Shown piece by piece: positions 1 to 6,903 of a DNA stretch of 40,616 bases; the stretch's first letter is position 1; the number at the start of each line of letters is the position of its first letter. The stretch is from contig CAKUMO010000023.1 in NCBI GenBank assembly GCA_934667815.1, forward strand, positions 1-40,616, read 5' to 3'. The notes below the pieces were generated by a model that was given only the letters and a program-made list of their open reading frames with translations, was not told the DNA's origin and searched no databases. The position numbers and the translations under genes are program-made. Source of the stretch: an uncultured Oscillospiraceae bacterium (GTDB taxonomy: Bacteria; Bacillota; Clostridia; Oscillospirales; Oscillospiraceae).

Positions 1-183
1 CATGATTTTGCGAATTGGCAAGTTCATTCTTGCGTAATAAATCACGCAAGAGCACAGTTATTAGATGATCCGCTGCCACTATGAGATAGAGGGTCTTTGC
101 ATTGGAAAAAGCGCTTCACACATTTGCCGCAAAGCCGTCCTCCTAGTAAAATAACCACAGGAATCAAGCAAGGAGGATTGGCT
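1..183. other. Left edge, no assignable gene
   Basis: Nothing here could be assigned to a gene. Frame 1 is open from the window edge to a stop at 82-84 and could be the tail of a truncated upstream gene, but its translation was not recognised. An 8-bp perfect inverted repeat (TCTTGCGT at 28-35, ACGCAAGA at 44-51) forms a hairpin without a T tract, so it is a weak terminator candidate at best. AAGGAGG at 170-176 is the ribosome binding site of the following tnpV-like frame. Confidence 0.3.
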
Positions 184-549
184 ATGCAAGCGATTTTCGA
201 GGCAATGGGAGGTACCTATCGGCAGGAGGGAGCGTATCTGCTTCCAAATCTGACAGCCCCGGAGCGTCCACAGATCGGCATTTTGGGAGAGTGAAGGAGA
301 AGATACCTCCGGGATCACAAATCGGAGCTCTATACCGGCATGCTGCTTGAGGGAACGATGAATACCGACTTGGAGGAAGTGGGCACAGTTGCAAGTGCAA
401 TGTTCGACCGGTTGGTCGAACAGATGAAAAAAGCCGAAGGCGTAACCGAAAAACTGAAAGCCGAGGATCAAATGGAATGGGTCGGACGGATGAACAGCAT
501 CCGCAGCCGCGCCGAAGAGATTGTCCTGAACGACCTGATCTATAACTGA
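184..549 (+). pseudogene. tnpV: TnpV-family transposon protein, interrupted by one in-frame stop
   Basis: The frame starts at ATG 184 after AAGGAGG and opens with MQAIFEAMGGTYRQEG, which I recognise as the start of the small transposon-encoded TnpV proteins found with serine-recombinase elements in Clostridia. A TGA at 292-294 interrupts it. The same frame continues without any shift through RRYLRDHKSELYTGMLLEG to the stop at 547-549, and this second half also reads as TnpV (EGVTEKLKAEDQMEWVGRMN). A single base change therefore explains the break. The function of TnpV is unknown. An internal ATG at 340 could give a 69-residue fragment. The family assignment is from memory of the family, not a search. 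Confidence 0.7.
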
Positions 550-565
550 ATACCCAAAAAGATAT

Positions 566-603
566 AGCGTCTGCTTCAATAATGAGGCAGGCGCTTATTT
601 TTG
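566..603 (+). terminator. Rho-independent terminator after tnpV remnant
   Basis: AGCGTCTGCTTC (566-577) pairs with GAGGCAGGCGCT (584-595), including two G-U pairs on the plus-strand transcript, and is followed by TTATTTTTGT. It lies 17 bases after the tnpV stop codon. A second short inverted repeat (TGTGGCA/TGCCACA) follows immediately. Confidence 0.65.
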
Positions 604-728
604 TGGCATCAATTTTGCTGCCACACCGCTGCAGGAATGGGAGGTGCATTGTATCATGGATGCAGCACTCCCCCCATGTATAGGAAAAAGCAAAACCGTG
701 GAAAATAAAGGGAAAAGGGGGATTGCCT

Positions 729-1025
729 GTGGAGATTCTTGTGCAGGAGCAAGGAAAACTGGTAACGGTCTGGCTGAACCGGAAGGAGCAGGAGAATAGC
801 GCCCTTCGGGAGCGGCTCAAATCGCTTTACGCCGGGTATGCAGAGAAAAAGTACACGGTTGTGGAGTTTCTCTCCGGTGGAGAAGAACTGTACCGCAACA
901 CCCGGGATCTGCTGCTCTACAATCGCCGCAAGCTGGCAGAAGCGGAGGTGCAGCGGAAAAAGCTGGCTGTCCTGCCAGGCAATACCGGTAGCCAACGGCG
1001 CCGTCCCATTGTACAATGGGAATAA
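729..1025 (+). CDS. Small hypothetical protein upstream of serine recombinase
   Basis: A protein of about 98 residues beginning EILVQEQGKLVTVWLNRKEQE. I chose GTG 729 because GGGGG at 717-721 is at a normal distance; TTG 723 in the same frame is too close to it. The sequence is charged (many K, R, E) and looks mostly helical, with a central segment YAEKKYTVVEFLSGGEELYR. There is no signal peptide or membrane segment, and I do not recognise the family. The end overlaps the earliest possible start (1016) of the recombinase frame, so the two genes are probably co-transcribed, and the product may be a small accessory protein of the mobile element. That role is inferred from position only. Confidence 0.55.
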   Translation: MEILVQEQGKLVTVWLNRKEQENSALRERLKSLYAGYAEKKYTVVEFLSGGEELYRNTRDLLLYNRRKLAEAEVQRKKLAVLPGNTGSQRRRPIVQWE

Positions 1026-1051
1026 AAACAGAGCAAAAGGATGTGACAACA

Positions 1052-3277
1052 TTGACAGAGGTTTTTGATATTGCGGGGTATGCCCGCATTTCCTTTGAGG
1101 ATGATGACATCAAGGATAAGGACAACACCTCCATCGAAAATCAGAAGGCGATCATTACGGACTTCGTCCATCGGAAGTTCCCTGGCTCCCGACTGACCTT
1201 CTATGAGGATCGGGATCGCAGCGGCTATACCTTTGAGACCCGGGAGAACTACCAGCGGATGCGCCGGGACATGATGACCCACAAAATCGGCATTCTGGTG
1301 GTGAAGGACTTTTCCCGTTTTTCCCGCCGCAACTCCCGGGGTCTTGTGGAGCTGGAGGACCTCCGGGATGCAGGGGTGCGGATCATTTCCATCGGAGACA
1401 ACATCGACTATCCCAACGATGACGATTGGCTGAAAATCCAGTTTCAGTTTCTCATCAATGAAATGCCCGTCACGGACACCAGCAAAAAGGTGCGCAATGT
1501 CATCCGACGGCGGCAGGAGGACGGAAAGTGGATCTGCGCCGCTCCCTACGGCTACATCGTGAATCTGCGGAAGGAATTTGAGCTTGTCCCCACGGAGGCG
1601 GATGTGGTGCGGAGGATTTTTCGGCTCTACAACGAGGAGGGTTGGGGCTATAAGAAAATCGCCAACCACCTGACGGAGCAGGGGATTCCCACGCCGAGGA
1701 TGTCGGAAAAGCAGAGAAAAGACGCCATGGGGCAAGACAATAAAATTCGGGCGAAGGCCGCTTGGAGCATCGTTTCCGTTCAGGGAATTCTGGACAACGA
1801 TTTTTACATTGGCACCTTCCGGGCACATAAATACACCCGAAGGAAAATCAACGGATCGGACATCCGGCTGGACGCCGGGGACAATGTGGTCATTGAGAAC
1901 CACCACCAGCCCATCATTGACTACCGCACCTTCGCCACCACCCGGGCCCTCCGGGAGAAGCGTACCACCGCAAACTACCGGGGCGTAAAGAAATACGACA
2001 ATGTGTATTCCGGCTTTCTGTTCTGCGGCGACTGCGGCAGTCCCATGTTTGCCATGAGCCGCAGCGATATGAAGCCCGCCTACACCTGCGGCACCTATCA
2101 CCGCCGGGGGCGTTCCGGCTGCACCAGCCACCACATTCGGGTTGACCGGCTGGACGCGCTGATGAAGCTCTATGTGGAAAAGGTGATGAAAAATGCCGCC
2201 TCCATGCTGGTGCAGCTGAATGGCGATCTTGCCCGGGAGCAGGAACAGGTGGAGGAGACGGAAATCTCCGCCGACCGGCTGAATACAGTATTGGATGACC
2301 TTCTGGAAGAGCTGAAAATCACCAAGCGCCAGCGCATCCGGGAGATCATGAAGCGCCCCGAACAAGAGGCGCTGATTGAGGAGACCTATGATGAATTGGA
2401 GGTGGAGCTCCAAAAGAAGATCGAGGGCATCCGCCATCAGATCGACATGCTTTCCGACAAGCGCAACACCATCCTCCGGGTGAACCGGGCGGGAAAGCTG
2501 GCGATAGAGGTGTTTCAGGACATTCTGAATAAGGACAAGCTGGAGCGGAACGATCTGGAGCTGATGATCGAAAAGATCAGAGTCTATGAGGATCACTTGG
2601 AGATTCGGCTCCGCTCCGACATTGACGGCCTCATTCGCTGTGAATCCCTGGAGACAGCCGTAAATTTTAAGTCAGGCACGGAAAATATCGAATTACAATC
2701 TGTAGGGGCGGATGCCCACATCCGCCCGCGGGTCGATGAGGGCATCGACCCCTACGAAACAGAGCTCGTCCAAAGCGCTAAGAACCATGAGGACAAGGTT
2801 TTTCGTGTCCATGTTATCAGTAACGGCGACCCGCTGGAGATCTATACGGAAAAGGACGGCGAGGTGATCTTCAAAAAATACTCGCCCATGGGTGATTTGC
2901 AGGATTTTGCGGCGCAGATGTGTGAATCCATCGGCAAAAACATGGGCGGCATCGCGGCGGTGGCAGATCGGGATTCGATCATCGCCGTGGCGGGCGCACC
3001 GAAGCGTGAGCTGCTGGAAAAACGCAACTCGGCCGAGCTGGAGCAGCTCATGGAGCAGCGCAAGAACTACCGCTACCACACCGGTGAGACGCGTCTGCGC
3101 GCGGCCGAGGCAGTCGAGCGGTACCATCTGGGCGTGGCCGCGCCGATCATTGCCGAGGGCGACCTGATGGGCTGCGTGATGCTGCTGATGTCCGAGAACG
3201 ACACCGCGCCGACAGAATCCGAGCAGAAGCTGGCGCAGACGGTCGCAAGCTTCCTCGGCCGTCAGATGGAAAATTGA
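1052..3277 (+). CDS. Large serine recombinase fused in frame to SpoVT C-terminus
   Basis: The first ~590 residues are a large serine recombinase of the TndX/TnpX type. It has a resolvase domain with the catalytic serine in AGYARIS (about residue 14) and conserved DRDRSGYTFETRENYQRM and KDFSRFSRRN blocks, a recombinase domain (PYGYIVN... onwards), a zinc ribbon (CGDCG, then YTCGTYHRRGRSGC) and a long coiled coil rich in E, K and L (about residues 395-500). It would catalyse site-specific integration and excision of the element. From about base 2825 the frame continues without a stop into SpoVT (see separate entry), so the annotated protein is a junction product of 741 residues. I prefer TTG 1052 because AAAAGGATG lies just upstream; ATG 1016 has no visible ribosome binding site. 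A palindromic repeat is read through at 2702-2755. Confidence 0.85.
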   Translation: MTEVFDIAGYARISFEDDDIKDKDNTSIENQKAIITDFVHRKFPGSRLTFYEDRDRSGYTFETRENYQRMRRDMMTHKIGILVVKDFSRFSRRNSRGLVELEDLRDAGVRIISIGDNIDYPNDDDWLKIQFQFLINEMPVTDTSKKVRNVIRRRQEDGKWICAAPYGYIVNLRKEFELVPTEADVVRRIFRLYNEEGWGYKKIANHLTEQGIPTPRMSEKQRKDAMGQDNKIRAKAAWSIVSVQGILDNDFYIGTFRAHKYTRRKINGSDIRLDAGDNVVIENHHQPIIDYRTFATTRALREKRTTANYRGVKKYDNVYSGFLFCGDCGSPMFAMSRSDMKPAYTCGTYHRRGRSGCTSHHIRVDRLDALMKLYVEKVMKNAASMLVQLNGDLAREQEQVEETEISADRLNTVLDDLLEELKITKRQRIREIMKRPEQEALIEETYDELEVELQKKIEGIRHQIDMLSDKRNTILRVNRAGKLAIEVFQDILNKDKLERNDLELMIEKIRVYEDHLEIRLRSDIDGLIRCESLETAVNFKSGTENIELQSVGADAHIRPRVDEGIDPYETELVQSAKNHEDKVFRVHVISNGDPLEIYTEKDGEVIFKKYSPMGDLQDFAAQMCESIGKNMGGIAAVADRDSIIAVAGAPKRELLEKRNSAELEQLMEQRKNYRYHTGETRLRAAEAVERYHLGVAAPIIAEGDLMGCVMLLMSENDTAPTESEQKLAQTVASFLGRQMEN
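2702..2755. repeat. REP-like palindromic repeat inside the recombinase frame
   Basis: The ends GTAGGGGCGGATG and CATCGACCCCTAC form an imperfect inverted repeat with two mismatches. Inside are two small hairpins (GATG-CCCA-CATC and GATG-AGGG-CATC) around CGCCCGCGGG. I recall similar GTAGGGGCGGATGCCCACAT units as dispersed intergenic repeats in Oscillospiraceae genomes. Here the unit is translated as VGADAHIRPRVDEGIDPYE and keeps the frame open. Confidence 0.6.
2815..2835. other. Putative attachment-site junction (element / spoVT)
   Basis: Recombinase-type sequence ending ...RVHVISN gives way to SpoVT sequence starting GDPLEIYT at base 2825. In intact SpoVT proteins such as B. subtilis the residues before GDPLEI are RRTLRIRE, so the change of sequence identity falls at or just before 2825. 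The exact crossover cannot be fixed without the other junction, which is outside the window. Confidence 0.6.
2825..3277 (+). pseudogene. spoVT: spoVT 3' portion (separated from its 5' end by the element)
   Basis: The last 150 codons match SpoVT, the AbrB-family regulator of forespore gene expression. The end of the AbrB DNA-binding fold is present (GDPLEIYTEKDGEVIFKKYSPMGDL), then the GAF-like effector domain (IAAVADRDSIIAVAGAPKREL; APIIAEGDLMGCVMLLMS) and the family ending VASFLGRQMEN. B. subtilis SpoVT has 178 residues, so about the first 30 are missing, including the MKATGIVRRIDDLGRVVIPKEIRR segment of the swapped-hairpin fold. The GC-rich codons resemble the rest of the chromosome. As it stands the gene has no promoter or start of its own; excision of the element would be expected to restore it. 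Marked as a pseudogene for the integrated state only. Confidence 0.75.
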
Positions 3278-3283
3278 ACCGAG

Positions 3284-3317
3284 CAAAAACAGACCCCCTC
3301 CGAAAAGCGAGAGGGTC
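3284..3317 (-). terminator. Terminator-like hairpin between spoVT and recombinase remnant
   Basis: GACCCCCTC (3292-3300) pairs imperfectly with GAGGGTC (3311-3317). Read on the minus strand, the hairpin is followed by TGTTTTTGC, the layout of an intrinsic terminator for transcription coming from the minus-strand remnant. Read on the plus strand (after spoVT) there is no T tract. Confidence 0.45.
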
Positions 3318-3341
3318 ATAAGGAAGTAAAGACATTTTGGG

Positions 3342-3378
3342 GAAACCCAGGCGTGGCGAGTTGTCACGCCTGGGTTTC
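3342..3378 (-). terminator. Hairpin overlapping the remnant's stop codon
   Basis: A perfect 14-bp inverted repeat, GAAACCCAGGCGTG (3342-3355) and CACGCCTGGGTTTC (3365-3378), with a 9-base loop. The stop codon of the minus-strand recombinase remnant (3364-3366) lies at the stem/loop edge. It has no good T tract, so it may act as a transcript end or as part of the element's end. Confidence 0.4.
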
Positions 3379-3722
3379 TGCGTCTGCGGACACATTCGGC
3401 TTCTTTAAGGGAATCCGAATTGTTCCAACATAAGTAAAATAGATTTCGATAGTAACATGTTTCTTGCCTTTGATTTTTTCTGGGCTGTGCACAACAATCT
3501 TTTGGATCAGCTCGTTGACCGTAACCGCATCCAGTTCCTGCAGGTTAGAATACTTCTCTGCAAGCTGGAGAAAGCAGCCAACATCTGCAACTTGTTCCGT
3601 ACCTCTGCTGATCTCCTGTTCCAGTGCCGCTGAGAGCTGCTGAATCTCCGCCTGCTCCGTTTTTCATACTGTGATGAGAGTTTGATATATCTCGCCTCAC
3701 TCAGCAGTGAAGTGACCCCCAA
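3364..3722 (-). pseudogene. C-terminal remnant of a second serine recombinase (frameshifted)
   Basis: On the minus strand the last ~85 codons read EQAEIQQLSAALEQEISRG... then NELIQKIVVHSPEKIKGKKH and a YFTYVGTIRIPL segment. This is the ending of Tn4451/TndX-type serine recombinases (the DUF4368 region), clearly different from the C-terminus of the first recombinase in this window. Upstream, LLSEARYIKLSSQYEK fits the same protein but lies in another frame; a shift of one base near 3665 separates the two parts. Everything before about codon 20 of this piece is missing, cut off by the insertion sequence that starts at 3708. It cannot encode an active enzyme. Confidence 0.75.
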
Positions 3723-3733
3723 AAGTTAGACGA
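3708..3733. repeat. IS terminal inverted repeat (orfB end)
   Basis: TGAAGTGACCCCCAAAAG then TTAGACGA. It matches the other end at 18 of 26 positions, with the inner GTTAGACGA identical. Confidence 0.65.
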
Positions 3734-3752
3734 ATATTTTAACGCAAATTGT

Positions 3753-4610
3753 TCAAGCTGCCGAAAGGGCTTGCTGCCTGTGAATTACAGGCGGCAGGCC
3801 CTTTCGCTTTGCCGTAATCCTGTGGTTGTTGTAGTAGTCCAGATATTCGATCAGTTCCTGCTTAAAGTGTTCCATGGATTGAAATTCCTGCTGATACAGC
3901 AGTTCGCTTTTGAGCAAACCAAAAAAGTTTTCAATCACAGCATTATCAAGACAATTTCCTCTGCGGCTCATGCTCTGCCGGATGCCCTTCTCTCGAAGCA
4001 TTTGCTGATATTGTTTGTGCTGGTACTGCCAGCCTTGGTCAGAATGCAGGATGAGATTCGTTCCATCCGGTAGCTTTTGAAAAGCCTTGTCCAGCATGGT
4101 CGTCACCATGCTCAGTACAGGACGATCTGAAATCGTGTAGCTGACCAGATCGCTGCTGTGCAGATCGAGGATCGGCGACAGATACAGCTTTTCTCCGAAC
4201 AAGCCGAATTCTGTCACATCCGTTACCCATTTCTGATTCGGTCTGTCCGCATGGAAATCCAGATTCAGCAGATTCGGCGCGATTATCCCTACTTCGCCCT
4301 TATAAGAGCGATACTTCTTCATTCTGACACGGCAGACCAACCCCAGCTTCTTTATGAGCCGTTGGACGGTTTTGCGATTCACGGAGAAGCCCCGGCTGTG
4401 CAGCACTGCTGTCATCCGACGATAGCCGTATCTTCCCTTGTTTTCATGGTAAATTGCCGCAATTTCTTCTTTAACAGATGCGTATTTGTCCGCTTTCTGC
4501 ATCTGCTTTAAGTGATAATAGAAGGTTGCACGGGGCAGTTGAGCGATTGAGAGAAGAATATTGAGAGCGTGTTTTTGCCTCAGCTTCTGAACTACCAGCG
4601 TTTTTTGCAC
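3753..4610 (-). CDS. IS3/IS150-family transposase OrfB (DDE integrase core)
   Basis: A 285-residue OrfB. An N-terminal helical HTH_21-like region (PRATFYYHLKQMQ; YGYRRMTAVLHSRGFSVNRKTVQRLI) precedes an rve integrase core with the three acidic residues visible: D in WVTDVTEF, D in HSDQGWQY and E in NCLDNAVIENFFG, spaced as in the IS3 family. The C-terminus has the usual YYNNHRI. In intact elements OrfB is made as an OrfAB fusion through a -1 shift; the likely slippery run is A6 (TTTTTT at 4601-4606 on the plus strand) in the orfA/orfB overlap. OrfB alone is full length, but because orfA is broken the element is probably not able to move by itself. Confidence 0.85.
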   Translation of the reverse strand: MQKTLVVQKLRQKHALNILLSIAQLPRATFYYHLKQMQKADKYASVKEEIAAIYHENKGRYGYRRMTAVLHSRGFSVNRKTVQRLIKKLGLVCRVRMKKYRSYKGEVGIIAPNLLNLDFHADRPNQKWVTDVTEFGLFGEKLYLSPILDLHSSDLVSYTISDRPVLSMVTTMLDKAFQKLPDGTNLILHSDQGWQYQHKQYQQMLREKGIRQSMSRRGNCLDNAVIENFFGLLKSELLYQQEFQSMEHFKQELIEYLDYYNNHRITAKRKGLPPVIHRQQALSAA

Positions 4611-4944
4611 CGGCGTCGCTCGTCTTCCAAAACCAAGGCTTGCAGATTTTTAGGTAGTCTACCTCCGTGCGCAGCCGCTGGACTTCCGCCAGCAGAGCTT
4701 CTTCTACTCCCTTTGGCAGTTGTTTTGGCGGACGCCCCTTCCTGCTGCGACCCCGCCGCTCTACGGCAAAGCCTTCCAGATCTTCCATCAGATAAATCCG
4801 CTCCCATGCGGCAACGCATTTATGGTCATTGATCTCGAACTGTCTTGCCGCTTCTCTGTAGCTCAGTTTTTCTTTTTGCATGGTTTCCACGACCAGTTTC
4901 TTGAATTCCGGCGTGTATCATTTGTTCGGTACTCCCTTTGGCAT
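4592..4944 (-). pseudogene. IS3-family OrfA, disrupted by a stop and a 1-base deletion
   Basis: The natural start is ATG 4944 (MPKGVPNK), but codon 9 is TGA (4918-4920) where a coding residue is expected before YTPEFKKLVVE. The helix-turn-helix part follows (KLSYREAARQFEINDHKCVAAWERIY), then GRPPKQLPKG and the leucine-zipper-like EEALLAEVQRLRTEVDYLK. There the frame leaves the family sequence: the expected continuation NLQALVLEDERRRCKKRW is present one frame over, implying loss of one A in the run at 4647-4651. An internal ATG at 4890 could give a shorter product without the first 18 residues, but it would still lack the correct C-terminus. Confidence 0.75.
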
Positions 4945-4978
4945 TAAAATCACCCCATCTGTTAGACATTATATCATA

Positions 4979-5004
4979 TCGTCTAACAAATGGGGTGCTG
5001 CTCA
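4979..5004. repeat. IS terminal inverted repeat (orfA end)
   Basis: Plus-strand TCGTCTAACAAATGGGGTGC then TGCTCA, the reverse complement counterpart of the 3708-3733 repeat. Only 25 bases separate this end from the ywlG-like stop codon. The GGCTGCGGGGTTTT sequence just beyond it looks like half of a terminator, possibly split by the insertion. Confidence 0.65.
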
Positions 5005-5029
5005 ACTGAACACGGCTGCGGGGTTTTGC

Positions 5030-5575
5030 TTATTTCAATGCGTCGTCGTAGATCGCGCGGGAGCCGCCGATGAACTTCGGACGCGTGCGCGCGGCGAGCA
5101 AAATCGCGCTGCCGATGTGGTCGATGCCCAGACGCAGCGGCACGGCGACCTCCTTCAGGTGCATGCCGATAAGCGTGCCGCCGATGTCCAGACCGGCGTC
5201 GGCACGGATGTGCTCAAGCGCGACCGGATCGGAAAACGCGTGGTACGCCGCCGTGGCGAACGAGCCGCCCGCCTTGGGCTGCGGCACGACATTGACGATG
5301 TCGGCATTTCCTGCAGCCGCCCGCTCGAGAATGAGCGCACGGTTCAGATGCTCGCAGCACTGCGCGGCGAGGTAGATGCCGCGGCTTTTCAACTCGCCGT
5401 AAATGGCGCCAAAGACTACGTTGGCGACCTCCGGACGGGAGTCCGAGCCGATGCGGCTGCCGCAGATCTCGCTTGTGGAGCAGCCGACGACGACGAGCTG
5501 CCCGGCGTGCAGATTGGCCTTTTCACACAGCAGAGCGGCCGCCTGCGCCGCCTGCCGGCGGATCTCGTCAAGCAT
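5030..5575 (-). CDS. YwlG/UPF0340 family protein (TIGR01440)
   Basis: A 181-residue soluble protein matching the YwlG (TIGR01440, UPF0340, DUF436) family, normally about 180 residues. Visible hallmarks are VVGCSTSEICGSRIGSDSRPEVA near residues 28-50, the CCEHLNRALILER segment, and GLDIGGTLIGMHLKEVAVPLRL followed by a C-terminal RPKFIGGSRA. The molecular function of the family is not established. It begins inside the end of the ECF S-component gene (8-base overlap), so the two are translated from one mRNA. The insertion sequence sits directly downstream and may have disturbed the operon's terminator. Homologues are widespread in Firmicutes, often near glyA or upp. Confidence 0.85.
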   Translation of the reverse strand: MLDEIRRQAAQAAALLCEKANLHAGQLVVVGCSTSEICGSRIGSDSRPEVANVVFGAIYGELKSRGIYLAAQCCEHLNRALILERAAAGNADIVNVVPQPKAGGSFATAAYHAFSDPVALEHIRADAGLDIGGTLIGMHLKEVAVPLRLGIDHIGSAILLAARTRPKFIGGSRAIYDDALK

Positions 5576-6098
5576 GGAGCAGACCTCCGCGCAGCTTGCT
5601 CATGAGGTGCGCCTTTTCCAGCACCACGCACAGCGCAAGCGTCGCTGCAAAGCCTACGCCCGCCTGCGGCAGATTGGTCAGAAGCAGACTGCCGAAGGCA
5701 GAGGTCGGGTCGTACAGGAAGGCCTCGAAGGTGAAGTAGCCCGCCATCATCACAACCTCGCCGCAGACCGCGCCGAGCGTTTCGCCCGTGATATAACGGC
5801 TGCGCTTGGCAAACGCGCGCAGGATCAGACCGGCGAGGATCGCCATCAGACCCTTGATGACGAGGGTTGCGGGCGCGTACATCGGATAGCTGATGAGGTC
5901 TGCAATCATGGAGCCGACACCGCCGGCAAAGCCGCCCAGCCACGGCCCGAGCACGAACGCGCCCAGCAGCACGAAGCAATCGCCGAGGTTGAAGTAGCCG
6001 TTCGTGGGCGAGGGAATCTGAATCACAAGCGTGGCCGCGCAGGTCAGCGCAGCGAACAGCGCCGTGAGAACCATGCGGCGCAGCGTAAGATTTTTCAA
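5568..6098 (-). CDS. ECF transporter S component (vitamin/cofactor substrate-binding)
   Basis: A 176-residue membrane protein with about six hydrophobic segments. Its N-terminus MVLTALFAALTCAATLVIQIP and following GYFNLGDCFVLLGAFVLGPW block are typical of energy-coupling-factor S components of the ECF-type riboflavin family (PF07155). It would capture a small vitamin or nucleobase in the membrane and pass it to a shared EcfAAT module, which is not in this window. The substrate cannot be read from the sequence. The start is TTG 6098, placed by AAGGA at 6106-6110. A consensus promoter lies just upstream. Confidence 0.85.
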   Translation of the reverse strand: MKNLTLRRMVLTALFAALTCAATLVIQIPSPTNGYFNLGDCFVLLGAFVLGPWLGGFAGGVGSMIADLISYPMYAPATLVIKGLMAILAGLILRAFAKRSRYITGETLGAVCGEVVMMAGYFTFEAFLYDPTSAFGSLLLTNLPQAGVGFAATLALCVVLEKAHLMSKLRGGLLHA

Positions 6099-6128
6099 AA
6101 GTATTCCTTCTTTCTAGGGTTTTAGATG

Positions 6129-6157
6129 ATTATAGCACAGTCCGCGCGGCTTTGCAA
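6129..6157 (-). promoter_or_regulatory. Sigma-A type promoter for ECF S component / ywlG
   Basis: On the minus strand: TTGCAA (6157-6152), 17-base spacer, TATAAT (6134-6129) with a TG one base upstream (extended -10). Confidence 0.75.
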
Positions 6158-6248
6158 GGGAGGGGACGAAAACCTGCGATCAGGCCAAAAAAGTTTTCCG
6201 TTTTGATGCCGTTTTGTGGTATTATGTAGACAGAGGGAGGGAGAACGC

Positions 6249-6902
6249 ATGAACCATATTCTGATCGTCGAGGATGAAAAGCCCATCTCCGAGCTGATGC
6301 GGCTGAGCCTGCGCAAGGCGGGCTATCAGACCACCTGCGCTTACGACGGCGCACAGGCCGCCGATCTTTTGGAGAGCCACAGCTATGATCTGGTGCTGCT
6401 GGACGTGATGCTGCCCAAGGTGGACGGCTTCGAGCTGATGCAGTATCTGCGCCCGACGGGCACGCCCGTCATCTTCATCACCGCGAAAAATTCCCTCACG
6501 GACCGCGTGCGCGGCCTGCGCATGGGCGCGGAGGATTACATCGTCAAGCCCTTTGAAATTCTCGAGCTGCTGGCACGCGTGGATGTGGTGCTGCGGCGCT
6601 ATCATAAGACCGAGGCCGTGCTGGAGGTCGGCGGCCTGCGCATCGACACCGTGGCCATGCAGGTCACGCGCGGCGGCGCGGCCATCGCGCTGACCAAAAA
6701 GGAATACGATCTTCTGCTGCTGTTTGCACGCAATCCGGGGGTCGCGCTTTACCGCGAGACGATCTACGAGCGCGTCTGGAACGAGGAATTTCCCTACGGC
6801 AGCCGCACGGTCGATCTGCACATTCAGCGTCTGCGCAAAAAGGTCGGCTGGGAGGGCTGCCTGCGTGCGGTGAACAAGGTCGGCTACCGGCTGGAGGTGT
6901 GA
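6249..6902 (+). CDS. OmpR/PhoB-family response regulator
   Basis: A 217-residue regulator. The receiver domain (1-115) has acidic residues in VEDE, the phospho-acceptor D52 in LVLLDVMLPKVDG, T79 in FITA and K101 in EDYIVKPFE. The winged-helix DNA-binding domain (about 125-217) ends with VDLHIQRLRKKVGWEG and VNKVGYRLEV. ATG 6249 follows GAGGGAGGG. One base separates its stop from the histidine kinase start, so they form a pair. A TATTAT (6220-6225) could be its -10 box, with no convincing -35. The stimulus is unknown; the cell-envelope gene set that follows (an anchored protein and a D,D-carboxypeptidase) suggests an envelope-related role. Confidence 0.92.
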   Translation: MNHILIVEDEKPISELMRLSLRKAGYQTTCAYDGAQAADLLESHSYDLVLLDVMLPKVDGFELMQYLRPTGTPVIFITAKNSLTDRVRGLRMGAEDYIVKPFEILELLARVDVVLRRYHKTEAVLEVGGLRIDTVAMQVTRGGAAIALTKKEYDLLLLFARNPGVALYRETIYERVWNEEFPYGSRTVDLHIQRLRKKVGWEGCLRAVNKVGYRLEV

Positions 6903-6903
6903 A

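Larger units (their letters stand above)
3708..5004 (-). mobile_element. Degenerate IS3-family (IS150 group) insertion sequence
   Basis: A 1297-bp unit with orfA and orfB on the minus strand and imperfect 26-bp terminal inverted repeats (3708-3733 and 4979-5004) sharing CCCCA and GTTAGACGA. orfB looks intact while orfA has a stop and a frameshift. The flanking triplets (CAG left, ACT right) differ, so no target duplication is visible, and the second-recombinase sequence on the left does not continue on the right. The IS therefore seems to mark the edge of a deletion or rearrangement. Confidence 0.8.

Noticed and set aside
917..2596. Long antisense open frame of 559 codons opposite the recombinase
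   Set aside because: Mirror of a GC-rich coding sequence. No recognisable domain and no ribosome binding site, while the opposite strand has a clear recombinase.
3705..5007. Target-site duplication of the IS
   Set aside because: The three bases outside each end differ (CAG and ACT), and no alternative choice of ends gave a convincing duplication.
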